This document shows positions 25,791 through 34,382 of a DNA stretch of 36,733 nucleotides, one piece after another (position 1 is the stretch's first letter; each line of letters begins with the position of its first letter). The notes below the pieces were generated by a model. That model made no database searches, was not told the DNA's origin, and worked only from the letters and a program-made list of their open reading frames with translations. Origin of the DNA: CAYONM01 sp964405325 (lineage in GTDB: Bacteria > Planctomycetota > UBA11346); NCBI GenBank assembly GCA_964405325.1, contig CAYONM010000013.1, positions 1 to 36,733 of the forward strand. Direction: 5' to 3'. Both the position numbers and the translations under genes were made by a program.

Positions 25791-26725
25791 GGCAGGGCCC
25801 CCAGCACCAGGCCCAGTAGGGCTTGCCGGATCGGAATGCCGTTGGCCGCTTGGGCAAAATAATGCGCATGGCTGGTCTGGTCGACGTCAATGGCGATTTC
25901 GTTGACCCGCGGTAGTGGATGCAAGATGCGTAATTCGGGTTTGGCTTTTTTCAGCATGCGGCCGGTCAGGCGATAGGTGCTCTTGACGTGTTCGAATTCC
26001 ACTGGGTCTGGGAAGCGTTCTTCCTGCAGTCGGGTCATATACAGCACGTCGGATACCCGCACCGCATCCTGCAGGGTGGCACAGGTTTGCAGGTGCACGC
26101 CTGCTTCGGCAGCCAGGCGGACGTAGTGTTGGGGCATTTCCAGGCCGGTTGGAGCACAGCACAGCAAGTGGACGTTGAAGTGCGCCAGGGCGTGCAACAG
26201 GCTGTGTACCGTACGTCCGTACTTCAGATCGCCGGCGAAACAGACGGTGAGTGGCTCGCCGTCCTCCAGGCGGTGCTGGAAGAGTTTGTGGATGGTGTAC
26301 AGATCCAGGCAGGTTTGGGTGGGGTGCTGGTTGGCGCCATCGCCGCCGTTGATCACCGGGATTTTTCCCACCTGCGAGGCCAGACGCGCGGCGCCATCCT
26401 TGGGATGACGCATCACGATCACATCGGCGTAGGCGTCGATCATGCGGATGGTGTCGGCCAGGCTCTCGCCCTTTTTGGCGCTGGTGGAATCGGCTTCGGA
26501 AAAGCCGATCACCTTGCCGCCGATGCGGCTCATGGCGCTTTCGAAGCTGAGACGGGTGCGGGTGCTGGGTTCGAAGAACAGGCTGGCCATCACCCGGCCG
26601 AGCAACAGCTGCGGTTGCGGCTGCTGTTCCAGCTCGGCAGCCTGCTGCAGGATGTGGCGCAGGTCGCCGTGACTGAGATCGGCGATGGAGATAATATGTC
26701 GGCCCTGAAAGCTCACGGCGCGCAT
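25787..26725 (-). CDS. pyrB: Aspartate carbamoyltransferase catalytic subunit
   Basis: 312-aa ATCase catalytic chain, the committed step of pyrimidine synthesis. The carbamoyl-phosphate site FFEPSTRTR is at residues 50-58. The 80s-loop STSAKKGES, GANQHPTQTCLDLYTI and HPLPRVNEI are all present. The presence of pyrI implies the dodecameric, allosteric holoenzyme. It heads the minus-strand run pyrB-pyrI-small ORF-folA-queF. No attenuator-like leader was found; a TTGACT (26778-26783, minus) upstream has no good -10. Confidence 0.96.
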   Translation of the reverse strand: MRAVSFQGRHIISIADLSHGDLRHILQQAAELEQQPQPQLLLGRVMASLFFEPSTRTRLSFESAMSRIGGKVIGFSEADSTSAKKGESLADTIRMIDAYADVIVMRHPKDGAARLASQVGKIPVINGGDGANQHPTQTCLDLYTIHKLFQHRLEDGEPLTVCFAGDLKYGRTVHSLLHALAHFNVHLLCCAPTGLEMPQHYVRLAAEAGVHLQTCATLQDAVRVSDVLYMTRLQEERFPDPVEFEHVKSTYRLTGRMLKKAKPELRILHPLPRVNEIAIDVDQTSHAHYFAQAANGIPIRQALLGLVLGALP

Positions 26726-27208
26726 GCTAGGCTGCGTGGCGCGCTGTCCATGCGCTGATCCAGCCGGGTGCAGGGTGAGTCAAAGCTCTGAGGTCGGCAG
26801 GCGCTCATTGCTCCAAGAGGAGGCCTCCTTAGCAGCAGGACCACTTCCCGTTCAAGCCATAGGACCTGATTTTCTCTCACAAAGGCACGGAGGCACGGAG
26901 ATAAAAACTGCTTTCTGGGCTCTTTCTCCGTGCCTCCGTGCCTTTGTGAGAGCCACCATGATGCGATGGTGGGATTGGGGAGGAGTAGCTGCATCAGCTA
27001 CGATTATCCTGTATGGTCTGTTTCTGAATAGCCCTTACAGATACTTTTGACTGGCTCTGAGCCGGGTGCTGTCGAGTCGCGAAGGTGGTGCAAGCCAAGG
27101 AAAAATCGGTGGGGCCTTATCCCTTGGAGCGAGCCTGACCGAGGCCAGGGAGCCGGAGCCCAACTGGTAGGTGCGATGGAGTCGCGAGGGGGGTGCGCCC
27201 CCTCTGAT
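26726..27208. other. Intergenic region with inverted repeats
   Basis: About 480 bp without a credible gene. It contains the 26-bp perfect inverted repeat at 26875-26951, a direct repeat of gagtcgcga at about 27072 and 27179, and a 7-bp hairpin gaggggg/ccccctc at 27186-27204. The hairpin lies just past the stop of the EF-hand gene and could end its transcript, though no T run follows. Short reading frames crossing the inverted repeat are artefacts. Confidence 0.5.
26875..26951. repeat. 26-bp perfect inverted repeat (CACGGAGGCACGGAG type)
   Basis: The arm tctcacaaaggcacggaggc plus acggag (26875-26900) and its exact complement (26926-26951) flank a 25-nt loop. The arm holds a short internal duplication, ggcacgga. 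Sequences of this type are spread through many environmental bacterial genomes and are often misread as genes. They are probably mobilised as REP-like elements, but no transposase is present here. Confidence 0.85.
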
Positions 27209-28177
27209 TCATGCAACGAAGTCCACTTGGCTCAGCAGGCCGGCGCGGCCGTCGGATTCGTGCAGAAAATACGCCGAGGCGCGGCTTTGTGCCAGCAATT
27301 GCTCGTCCTGCTTGTGGCTGAAGGGGCTGTCCAGGGCCTGCAGGCTGAGGGCGCCGACATCGCTGGCCAACAGGCCCTGCAGTTGTACGGAGCCGTCGCC
27401 AGCGATGCGACCCAGGCGCAGGTGGCCAAAGGCTTGGTCGGCTTCGTCAATGAAGCCATTGCCGTCCTGATCCAATCGGGTCAATTCGGCGAAGCCATCG
27501 CCGGAGCGGGGGCCAAACAATTCGCCGCCATCATCCAACTGGCCATTGCTATTGCGATCGTAGACCAGGAAGGCATCACCGCTGGCTAAGCGGGCGATCT
27601 GTTCCTGCTGGCCGTCCTCGTTCAGGTCGATGGTGAATGTAGCACTCCCGACGTGGATGCCGTTGCCGTCCAAATCCAGCACCAACGGGTCGATCAGTTC
27701 CGGATCACCGGCGGTCAGGTGAAATTCTTCACGCCGAACATGCGTCCGTTCTTGTTCGCTGTGTAGGGTTACCTGCAGTTGTCGGCCATCGGCGGTATCG
27801 ATGCGGCCGCTGAACTGGACCACGCTGGCCTCTCGTTCGGTGACTTGCTCGACACGGTCGTAGCGGATGCCGATGTCCGTGCCTTCGGCCGGAGGCTGGG
27901 TTGGCTGCTCGCTTGCGCCACTGCTGCTGCTGGCGCGCGAGTGCATGCGACGGGTTTTGGCGCCAAAGACCTTTTCCAGGATCAGCAGGGTTTGTTCCTG
28001 CTCGTCGGTCAGTTCCACGTGCCCGATGCTGGCGCTGTCACCAGTGTTTGGTACCGCTGGTACCGCTGGCGCCGGCTGCGTTGGGCCGCGTCGGATCTGC
28101 AGGTTTTCTTGGATGTCGGTGCGGCGCGTCAGGTCGTGGCGGCTGCTGCCAGCAACCTGTGCGCCAGTAACAATCAC
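27209..28177 (-). CDS. EF-hand-like calcium-binding protein
   Basis: Up to 322 aa, function unknown, no signal peptide. After a Pro/Ser-rich first third, four Ca-binding-like loops appear: DLDGNG (168-173), DLNEDG (184-189), DRNSNG (207-212) and DQDGNG (236-241). The surrounding DPLVLDLDGNGIHV and FLVYDRNSNGQLDDG resemble repeats in large secreted RTX/VCBS proteins. The start GTG 28177 overlaps the upstream stop; a later start is possible. It is paired with the DUF5610-like gene, probably in one transcript. A role at the cell surface or in flagellar or secreted structures is only a guess. Confidence 0.7.
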   Translation of the reverse strand: MIVTGAQVAGSSRHDLTRRTDIQENLQIRRGPTQPAPAVPAVPNTGDSASIGHVELTDEQEQTLLILEKVFGAKTRRMHSRASSSSGASEQPTQPPAEGTDIGIRYDRVEQVTEREASVVQFSGRIDTADGRQLQVTLHSEQERTHVRREEFHLTAGDPELIDPLVLDLDGNGIHVGSATFTIDLNEDGQQEQIARLASGDAFLVYDRNSNGQLDDGGELFGPRSGDGFAELTRLDQDGNGFIDEADQAFGHLRLGRIAGDGSVQLQGLLASDVGALSLQALDSPFSHKQDEQLLAQSRASAYFLHESDGRAGLLSQVDFVA

Positions 28178-28860
28178 GCTTCCTCAGCTGCTGCCTGATC
28201 GGCCAACAGCTGTTCCAGGATCAGTTGCGCATCCGGCCGTTCGCCGGTGGGGTCGGCCGCCAGTTGATTGAACATGCGATCCAGCACGGTCTGGGTGCGT
28301 TGACTGATTTCGGGCAGACCACCAAGCGCAGCGCCCACCGCTTCGAAGCCGGCCTGTACGCCCTCGCGGGCATGGCTGAGGAAGCTCTCAAAGCCCTCGC
28401 CGCCCATCTCAATGCCGGCCCGAGCTGCCAGACCCGAGACGAAATCGAAGATACGATCGGCGGTGCCCGCTTCGGAGAAATAATCCTCCAGCAGGGACAT
28501 GTCGCCCGCGACTTCCAGTTGCAGGCTGGAAGCGCTCAGGGACAGCTCTTCGTGTTGCACGACCACGCCGCCATGCTGTTGCGCGATCTGATCGGCCACC
28601 GCGTCACCAGCGAAGCGGCGGACGGTTTCAATCACGCTTTCGGACGGACCCTTGCCGTGTTGGCCGCCAACCACGCCGAAGCGGTCGTAGGTATGCTGAT
28701 AATTCAGACTCTCGGCGGCCAGCGACAGGGTGACCGCGCGGCCCTGGTTGTCCTGCAGCGAGAGTTCATAGTTGAGGCTCTGGTAACGGAGTTGTTCGCT
28801 TTCCCGACTGCCGGTCAGCAGACTGGGTGGCGCGGCGTTCCGTGCGTTGATGGCGTCCAT
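28174..28860 (-). CDS. DUF5610-like protein
   Basis: 228 aa, function unknown. The N-terminal third is Asn/Ser-rich (MDAINARNAAPPSLLTGSRE), then SLNYELSLQDNQGRAVTLSL. A helical core follows with EDYFSEAGTADRIFDFVSGL and VQAGFEAVGAALGGLPEISQ, which recalls the DUF5610 pattern (an acidic helix with TxDRIxDF, then a GFxxAxxxLGxLP stretch). There is no signal peptide. The ribosome binding site aagggg precedes ATG 28860. Its stop overlaps the EF-hand gene. Repeat A lies directly upstream. The family call is from memory of the pattern, hence moderate confidence. Confidence 0.55.
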   Translation of the reverse strand: MDAINARNAAPPSLLTGSRESEQLRYQSLNYELSLQDNQGRAVTLSLAAESLNYQHTYDRFGVVGGQHGKGPSESVIETVRRFAGDAVADQIAQQHGGVVVQHEELSLSASSLQLEVAGDMSLLEDYFSEAGTADRIFDFVSGLAARAGIEMGGEGFESFLSHAREGVQAGFEAVGAALGGLPEISQRTQTVLDRMFNQLAADPTGERPDAQLILEQLLADQAAAEEA

Positions 28861-28914
28861 GCTGATTCCCCTTGGGTATCAGTATCGGCCGCTCGGGTGG
28901 GGACTTGACCCGCT

Positions 28915-29071
28915 TAGGGCCCGTCAAAAAAAATCATTACATTTCGCTTGATCTTTTGCCGCCCTTCTGCGTTGCTTATCGCTCACATGCCCGATATGCT
29001 CACTCTTCGCGCCTTGAAGGATCGACAAAATCTCTACGCGATCTGTAACGTTTATTTCATTCCGCACTCTT
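28915..29071. repeat. Palindromic repeat A, copy 3 (complete)
   Basis: The full element, from gggcccgtcaaaaaaaatca to ccgcactcttag. It abuts the stop of the AraC gene (29070-29072). Compared with copy 2, the left arm has cattac and the right arm has gtaacg, so both arms changed together and still pair. CTTAG occurs at both borders, as a short terminal or target repeat. Confidence 0.88.
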
Positions 29072-29978
29072 AGCGCCACGCCGCGCGATAGGCTTGTTGC
29101 CAGGCGCTGGGGCTGGTGCCGATATACTGCTTGAATTGTCGGCTGAAAACATGGGCGTCACGGTAGCCCAGACGATGCGCGGTCTCGTGTACGCCCTGTT
29201 GTTGGAGCAGGCGGCAGGCGTGTTCCATGCGGCATTGCACCTGGTACGCCCCGGGGCTGATGCCCATCAGTGCCTTGAAGCGCTTGCGAAAGCTGGCGTA
29301 GCTCATGCCCAGTTCGAAGGCGGCCTGCTCCATGCCAAAGGTCGGCTCCATGCGCTGTGACAGCAAACGCCGCGCATCCTGCAGAAAACGCTCTTCGGCG
29401 CTCAAGCCACCGCACAGGCGGTCGATGCGCTCCAGTTGTGCGCACAGACGGCGCATGATGGCGCCAGTGCTCTCGCCCAGGTCCTCGATGGCGCGGAACA
29501 GGGCCAGGTGTTCCTGCATCAGGGTGACCTGTTTGCCGATATCGGCATGGTGGATGCGGCTGTTCCAGATATGCAGATCGGCCAATTTGGCGCCGGTGGT
29601 CGAGTCCAGGTAGATGCCAGCCTCGAAAAAACCTGGTGATAAATCCAGCCGTGTGCTGGTCTGCGGTGTGCCAGACCACTGATAGAGGTGTCCAGCGGAC
29701 AGACGGGTGTGTGGGCCATCGGGGACCACGGCATGGCCATCCAGGACGTAGGTGACGCCATAGACCACAGGTTCACCTGCTTCGGCGGGGCCGGGCGCGT
29801 GTTCCTCGGCGCCGAAATGCCGATGGTTGGTGATCGGCTCGCCTTGGCGTCGATGGCGATGGAACCAGCAGGTGAGCTCGTGTTCGCGATGCTCGGGCGA
29901 CAGGTAGCGGGTGACCACGTGTGGACCGCGGCCCAGGGATTCGGGCAGGCCGAAATCGTGGGCGACCAGGTCGTACAT
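29070..29978 (-). CDS. AraC-family transcriptional regulator
   Basis: 302 aa. The C-terminal 100 residues form the two-helix-turn-helix AraC DNA-binding domain (MEQAAFELGMSYASFRKRFK, then HETAHRLGYRDAHVFSRQFK and the closing IGTSPSAWQQAYR). The N-terminal half is cupin-like (HRHFGAEEHAP, HLYQWSG) and presumably binds a small effector. The ATG is 4 bp after the TPR gene stop, with gaagga before it, so the two are cotranscribed. The last base of repeat A forms part of the stop region. Confidence 0.88.
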   Translation of the reverse strand: MYDLVAHDFGLPESLGRGPHVVTRYLSPEHREHELTCWFHRHRRQGEPITNHRHFGAEEHAPGPAEAGEPVVYGVTYVLDGHAVVPDGPHTRLSAGHLYQWSGTPQTSTRLDLSPGFFEAGIYLDSTTGAKLADLHIWNSRIHHADIGKQVTLMQEHLALFRAIEDLGESTGAIMRRLCAQLERIDRLCGGLSAEERFLQDARRLLSQRMEPTFGMEQAAFELGMSYASFRKRFKALMGISPGAYQVQCRMEHACRLLQQQGVHETAHRLGYRDAHVFSRQFKQYIGTSPSAWQQAYRAAWR

Positions 29979-29982
29979 GCGG

Positions 29983-31620
29983 CTACAGTCCTTCGGTTTG
30001 GCGACGGATCATCGCGGTGGCGCGCAGATCGCCGGATCGTTCGCACAGTTGCGCCGCTTCCAGGAACACCAGACGGGCGCGGTTTGGATTGCCCAGGGCG
30101 CTGTAGGCATTACCGATGCCGACCAGGGCGCGGGCCTGCGAGCCGGGCTTGTCCAGGCCCTCATGCAGCTCCAGGCACTGATGGAAATGGTCGATTGCCG
30201 GATCCGCCTGCTCCAGCACCAGCAGACAGGTGCCGATTTGATGATGCAGCTTGGCCAGCAGCATGCGCTCACGCTCAGAAGTCTGATTGCCGATCAGGTC
30301 CTGATAGCCATCTTGGGCGGCGCGCAGATGCGGCAGGGCAGCGGCGTGGCGCTCTTTGCTTAAGAGGAGCGCACCCAGGCTGTGCTCGGCATAGCAGCGA
30401 TCCGGTGCATCACCACTGTTGGTAGCCAGGACGATCAGTCGGCGTAGCACGCGATCGGCTTCATCGAAGTGGCCGGTGTGCCGCAGGCAGTCGGTCAGCG
30501 AGGCCAGCATGCGTTGTTCGCCGAGTCGATCGCCCAGACGGCGCAGCAGGTTTTGCCGTCGGCGCAGCAGTGCCAGGGCCTTGTCCCAGTCGCTGCGGCG
30601 TCGGGCCAGGGCCGAGCGCTCGCCAAGGACCTGCTGTTCCAATTCGTCGTTGGGATGATTGCGGAGATCGGTCCAGGCGCGTTCGATGATCGCGTCTGCT
30701 TCGTTGTTTTGCTCCATGCGGCGATAAGCGCGGGCGAGGGCGATCTGGGCCCGGATCACGGCGTTCGGTTCTGCGGAGGCGTCGGCCGCGGCCAGGCCCT
30801 GTTCCAGGGTGCGTATGGCGTCGGCTGCTGCGCCTTGGCGGAATTCCAGTTCGGCCAAGCGGCGCAGCGCCTCAGCCTCGCCAGCGGGATTGTGGTAGTG
30901 CCGATGCAGGTCGATGCGACGTTCCGCCAGTTCCCGTGCCCAGTGGTACTGCTGGTGACGTAGAATCAGTTCAAACCAGGCAGCCAGGGCGCGGTCGGCC
31001 AGCTCCAGTTGACGCTGCGCCATCGCCTCCTCGCAGGCCTGCTCGTAGGCATGGGCGGCGGCAGTGGGATCGGCGGCGCGTTGCTCGATTTCTGCTCGCA
31101 GCAGCAGGCCGTGGATGCGTTCGGTGTCGTTGTGCAGATGCGGCCCCGCCAGCTGTAGGGCGCGGCGGGCGGCGCTGCTGTCGTCGGCGCGCAGGTGGCA
31201 GCGGGCCTCCAGCATGCCGATCCGGCCTTGGCGAGTGCTGTCCTGCAGCTGTCTAGCCAGGGCGGCGGCACTCAGGCAGCAACTGTTGGCGACTTGGCTT
31301 TCGCCCAATTCCAGCGCTGCCTCGGCGGCGCCCAGCAGGGCATCGCAGTGCCCGGCGGTGTCGGCCAGATCCTGCAGGACTGGCAAGGCTTCGTGGAAAC
31401 GAGCGCCAGCAGCACGGAACTGACCCTGTTGCAGCAGGGCTTCGCCGAGACGGGTCAGGCAGTGGCCCAAACGCGGTTGATCGCCGATTTCACGCCACAA
31501 GACCACTGCCCGCCGGAGGTGTTCGGCGGCGGATCGACGCTCGGCCAGATCCGCCGAAGACCGGAGATGCTCGGCCAGGCGTTCAGCGGCTTCGGCACGG
31601 GTACGCTGTCGGTCGGACAT
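29983..31620 (-). CDS. Tetratricopeptide-repeat protein
   Basis: 545 aa, mostly helical TPR units of about 40 residues. Examples are LGHCLTRLGEALLQQGQFRA, AEALRRLAELEFRQGAAADA, YAEHSLGALLLSKERHAAAL and ARALVGIGNAYSALGNPNRA. There is no signal peptide or transmembrane segment, so it is cytoplasmic and probably a protein-interaction scaffold. The start MSDRQRTR follows aaggggga; an upstream in-frame ATG at 31671 is less likely. The AraC gene follows 4 bp later, so the TPR protein may work with that regulator. The layout resembles the TPR region of large STAND/MalT regulators without their ATPase part. Confidence 0.8.
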   Translation of the reverse strand: MSDRQRTRAEAAERLAEHLRSSADLAERRSAAEHLRRAVVLWREIGDQPRLGHCLTRLGEALLQQGQFRAAGARFHEALPVLQDLADTAGHCDALLGAAEAALELGESQVANSCCLSAAALARQLQDSTRQGRIGMLEARCHLRADDSSAARRALQLAGPHLHNDTERIHGLLLRAEIEQRAADPTAAAHAYEQACEEAMAQRQLELADRALAAWFELILRHQQYHWARELAERRIDLHRHYHNPAGEAEALRRLAELEFRQGAAADAIRTLEQGLAAADASAEPNAVIRAQIALARAYRRMEQNNEADAIIERAWTDLRNHPNDELEQQVLGERSALARRRSDWDKALALLRRRQNLLRRLGDRLGEQRMLASLTDCLRHTGHFDEADRVLRRLIVLATNSGDAPDRCYAEHSLGALLLSKERHAAALPHLRAAQDGYQDLIGNQTSERERMLLAKLHHQIGTCLLVLEQADPAIDHFHQCLELHEGLDKPGSQARALVGIGNAYSALGNPNRARLVFLEAAQLCERSGDLRATAMIRRQTEGL

Positions 31621-31688
31621 GCTCCCCCTTATTGCAGGCCGGGAGCCTAGCCCGGCCGGCGCCGACGCCAAGCCGGCGACCGTGTCAT

Positions 31689-32057
31689 TTATTTCCCCTG
31701 CGGCAGCGACTTTTTCAGCTGCGCAGCCACGGCCTGGCTATGAGGGGTTTCGTCCAGCATGCTCAGCTCGGCCAGCACCGCCTTGATGGCGTTGCCGCTC
31801 TTATCCAGGGCGATCAACCGGGCGGCTATTACATCGGTGAGATCAGTGAGGCTCTCATCTGCCGCCGTTGGCAGGGGTGGCGGTGGTGTTGCTTGACTGG
31901 GCATGGCCGCTCGACTGCCGCTGCCACCACCAGTGCCCTTGGTCAGTAATTGCGTCAGCAGTTCTTCGGCCAGGTGTGCTGGTTCCTTGCCACGCATTTT
32001 CGCCAGCACTTCCAGGCGCTTGAAGACGGGGCTGTCCAGGTTGCAGATGATGCGCAT
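31689..32057 (-). CDS. Small protein with ribbon-helix-helix-like N-terminus
   Basis: 122 aa, unrecognised. Residues 1-38 (MRIICNLDSPVFKRLEVLAK then GKEPAHLAEELLTQLL) have the strand-helix-helix spacing of an RHH DNA-binding domain. A Gly/Ser/Pro linker and a helical tail (ADESLTDLTDVIAARLIALD) follow. It begins 9 bp after the aroB stop on the same strand, with no strong ribosome binding site. A DNA-binding role is inferred only from the pattern. Confidence 0.55.
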   Translation of the reverse strand: MRIICNLDSPVFKRLEVLAKMRGKEPAHLAEELLTQLLTKGTGGGSGSRAAMPSQATPPPPLPTAADESLTDLTDVIAARLIALDKSGNAIKAVLAELSMLDETPHSQAVAAQLKKSLPQGK

Positions 32058-32066
32058 GAGATCAGT

Positions 32067-33622
32067 CTACCCCCGGTCTGCTGCCGGGGCAAAGCAACGG
32101 GTGAACGCTTCGGCAACCGCATCGGCAGGCGGATCGCGGACGATCTCCACTTGGCCGATGGCGCGCGGTAGGACGAAGCGGGTGTGGCCCTGGTCGACCT
32201 TCTTGTCGAGGCCGCAATGCGCGACCAGGCGTTGGGCATCTGCCACCGGTGCTTGGTGTTGCAGTGGAAGGCCGCAGGCGCGGATCAGGGCGTCTTGGCG
32301 GGGGATCAGCTGTTCATCAGCCAGCAGGCCCAGCTGTTCGGCCAGGCAGGCTGCCATGCGCATGCCGATGGCCACCGCTTCGCCGTGCAGATAGCGCTGA
32401 TAGTGCGTGTCGCGTTCGAGGGCGTGGCCAAAGGTATGGCCATAGTTCAGATGGGCGCGGATGCCGCCCTCGCGTTCGTCGGCAGCCACATAGCTGGCCT
32501 TGATGGCGCAGCTTCGGCCGACCGCCTCGGCCAGGGCTGCTGGTAGACGCTGGTTCAGCGCCTCTTGCTGCTCTTCCTGCCAGGAAAGGAAGTCCGGATC
32601 TTTGATGATGCCGTACTTGATCACCTCGGCCAGGCAGGCTGCCATGCGCATGCCGATGGCCACCGCTTCGCCGTGCAGATNNNNNNNNNNNNNNNNNNNN
32701 NNNNNNNNNNNNNNNNNNNNNNNNNNNNNNNNNNNNNNNNNNNNNNNNNNNNNNNNNNNNNNNNNNNNNNNNNNNNNNNNTCGGCCAGGCAGGCTGCCAT
32801 GCGCATGCCGATGGCCACCGCTTCGCCGTGCAGATAGCGCTGATAGTGCGTGTCGCGTTCGAGGGCGTGGCCAAAGGTATGGCCATAGTTCAGATGGGCG
32901 CGGATGCCGCCCTCGCGTTCGTCGGCAGCCACATAGCTGGCCTTGATGGCGCAGCTTCGGCCGACCGCCTCGGCCAGGGCTGCTGGTAGACGCTGGTTCA
33001 GCGCCTCTTGCTGCTCTTCCTGCCAGGAAAGGAAGTCCGGATCTTTGATGATGCCGTACTTGATCACCTCGGCCAGGCCGGCGCGGTATTCCCGTGTGTC
33101 CATGCTGGCCAGCAGGAGGGGGTCGATCAGCACCGCCTGTGGTTGATGGAAGGCGCCGATCAGGTTTTTGCCGGCGGCGGCGTTCACCCCGGTCTTGCCA
33201 CCCACCGAGCTGTCGACCATGGCCAAAAGGCTGGTGGGTACCTGGATGAAGCGAACGCCGCGCATCCAGCCAGCGGCGACGAAGCCGGCCAGATCGCCGG
33301 TGACGCCGCCACCCAGGGCGATGATCACGCCGGAACGGTCGATGCCGTGCGTGGCGCAGGCCTGCCACAGGACATCGGCGGTCTGCAGGTTTTTGACGGG
33401 TTCCCCGGCGGGAAAGCTGACCAGCCCCGCTGGGCAGCCGGCGAGTTGAAGCGCATGTTGCAGGCGTTGGCCATAGTGTTCGGCGACCATGGCATCGGTG
33501 ATGATCAGCAGCGGGCGATTGGTGATGTGATCGTGCAACAGTTCACCGGCCCGGTCCAGGCCGCCGGCTTCGATCAGGATGGGGTAGCGCTGGCTGGGCA
33601 GGTCGACAGTGAGGGTGGGCAT
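32067..33622 (-). CDS. aroB: 3-dehydroquinate synthase, interrupted by gap and tandem duplication
   Basis: AroB converts DAHP to 3-dehydroquinate in the shikimate pathway using NAD and a divalent metal. ALGGGVTGDLAGFVAAGWMR, DSSVGGKTGVN, GLAEVIKYGII, NYGHTFGHALE and LHGEAVAIGMRM are all clear. The drawn sequence holds a 288-bp segment twice (32338-32625 and 32781-33068) plus its first 55 bp again before 100 N, and the N block breaks the frame. With one copy, the gene would be 1113 bp (370 aa), the normal length. The start ATG 33622 overlaps the lipoprotein stop (ATGA). The true allele is either intact or carries in-frame 96-residue repeats. Confidence 0.9.
32338..33068. repeat. 288-bp exact tandem duplication inside aroB, around the gap
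   Basis: Unit 1 is 32338-32625. A second unit begins at 32626 and is cut by N after 55 bp. A complete unit follows at 32781-33068. No differences were seen between copies. Both unit borders carry the 10-bp sequence tcggccaggc, the usual footprint of slippage between short direct repeats. 288 is a multiple of three. Confidence 0.9.
32681..32780. other. Assembly gap (100 N)
   Basis: A run of exactly 100 unknown bases, the usual placeholder for a gap of unknown size. The 55 bp before it are identical to the 55 bp after it. Confidence 0.99.
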
Positions 33623-34128
33623 CAGGCGGTATCCGGGTGCAGGTCCAGGTGGCGGCGAGCCGTGAGCAGGGCTGAGAGCAGGGCGTTGGTGCGCGGGTCC
33701 TGCAGGTCCAGCCGACAGCGATCCAGGAGCAGGCTGTCCAGGCCACGACGGTCGTGATTTTCGGCCTTGATCAGCTGCCGCAGCATACTGGCCTCGTCTT
33801 GCCGGGGGTCCAGTTGCAGGCTGCCGTCCAGGCGGCTCTGAATCAGGCCGGCCTGCAGGGCTGCCGCCAGGCGTGACCAGCGATCCCGCCGGTCCTGGAT
33901 GCGCGCCGGCAGCCTGGTGTGGGTTTGGCGATCGTGCGCGTGCAGCCAGGTAGCGACCCGGTGCCCGATCTCGCTGGCATCGGGTCCGGTCAGAATGGCC
34001 AGGTCGCGATCACGACCATGCGCCAAATCCTCCACCAGCCAGGCGATGCGTTCGATTTCGTGGTCTTGGACCTGACTGCGTTGCCAGCTGCAGCCCAGCA
34101 GCAGGCCGCAGAACAGCAGCACGAGCAT
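33622..34128 (-). CDS. Small lipoprotein upstream of aroB
   Basis: 168 aa, function unknown. A lipoprotein signal MLVLLFCGLLLGC has the lipobox Cys at residue 13, so it is exported and lipid-anchored. The mature part is charged and helical (EIERIAWLVEDLAHGRDRDL, RDRWSRLAAALQAGLIQSRL) with Asp/Arg-rich turns. The reading frame stays open upstream to 34566, but that stretch crosses repeats B and C and is not protein-like. The stop overlaps the aroB ATG. Confidence 0.7.
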   Translation of the reverse strand: MLVLLFCGLLLGCSWQRSQVQDHEIERIAWLVEDLAHGRDRDLAILTGPDASEIGHRVATWLHAHDRQTHTRLPARIQDRRDRWSRLAAALQAGLIQSRLDGSLQLDPRQDEASMLRQLIKAENHDRRGLDSLLLDRCRLDLQDPRTNALLSALLTARRHLDLHPDTA

Positions 34129-34195
34129 GGCGGAAAGCCGCCTGATGCCTGGTGTTTGAATCTGCTGCTGCCACTTCTTTTTTGGCAAGAAAAAG

Positions 34196-34312
34196 ATCTT
34201 GGCAGCAGCAGATGTCGGGGCCCCAAGGGCGGTGCCCTTCAAAGAAAGAGCAAAAACCGGGCGTCGACTGATCTGATCGAACCCTTGGGTTTCGAGCGGC
34301 GCCTGGTTGGTC
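34196..34312 (+). repeat. Dispersed repeat B, copy 2
   Basis: The segment agcaaaaaccgggcgtcgac, then cccttgggtttcgagcggcg and cctggtt, aligns with 3205-3262 with scattered substitutions. The first half has a different hairpin (aagggc-ggt-gcccttc) in place of cgaggggc-tt-gcccctcg. The structure is kept while the sequence changes. Confidence 0.55.
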
Positions 34313-34382
34313 GGTCTCTTCCGTAGGGCCCTTGTGGGAGGCCGGTGGGCACGCCCGGGCGCGAACGTTGCTTGCCGGCTTG

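Noticed and set aside
26713..26994. 93-codon minus-strand frame containing SQRHGGTEKEPRK
   Set aside because: It reads through the inverted repeat at 26875-26951. This peptide is a typical artefact of CACGGAGG-type repeats, with no ribosome binding site and no family.
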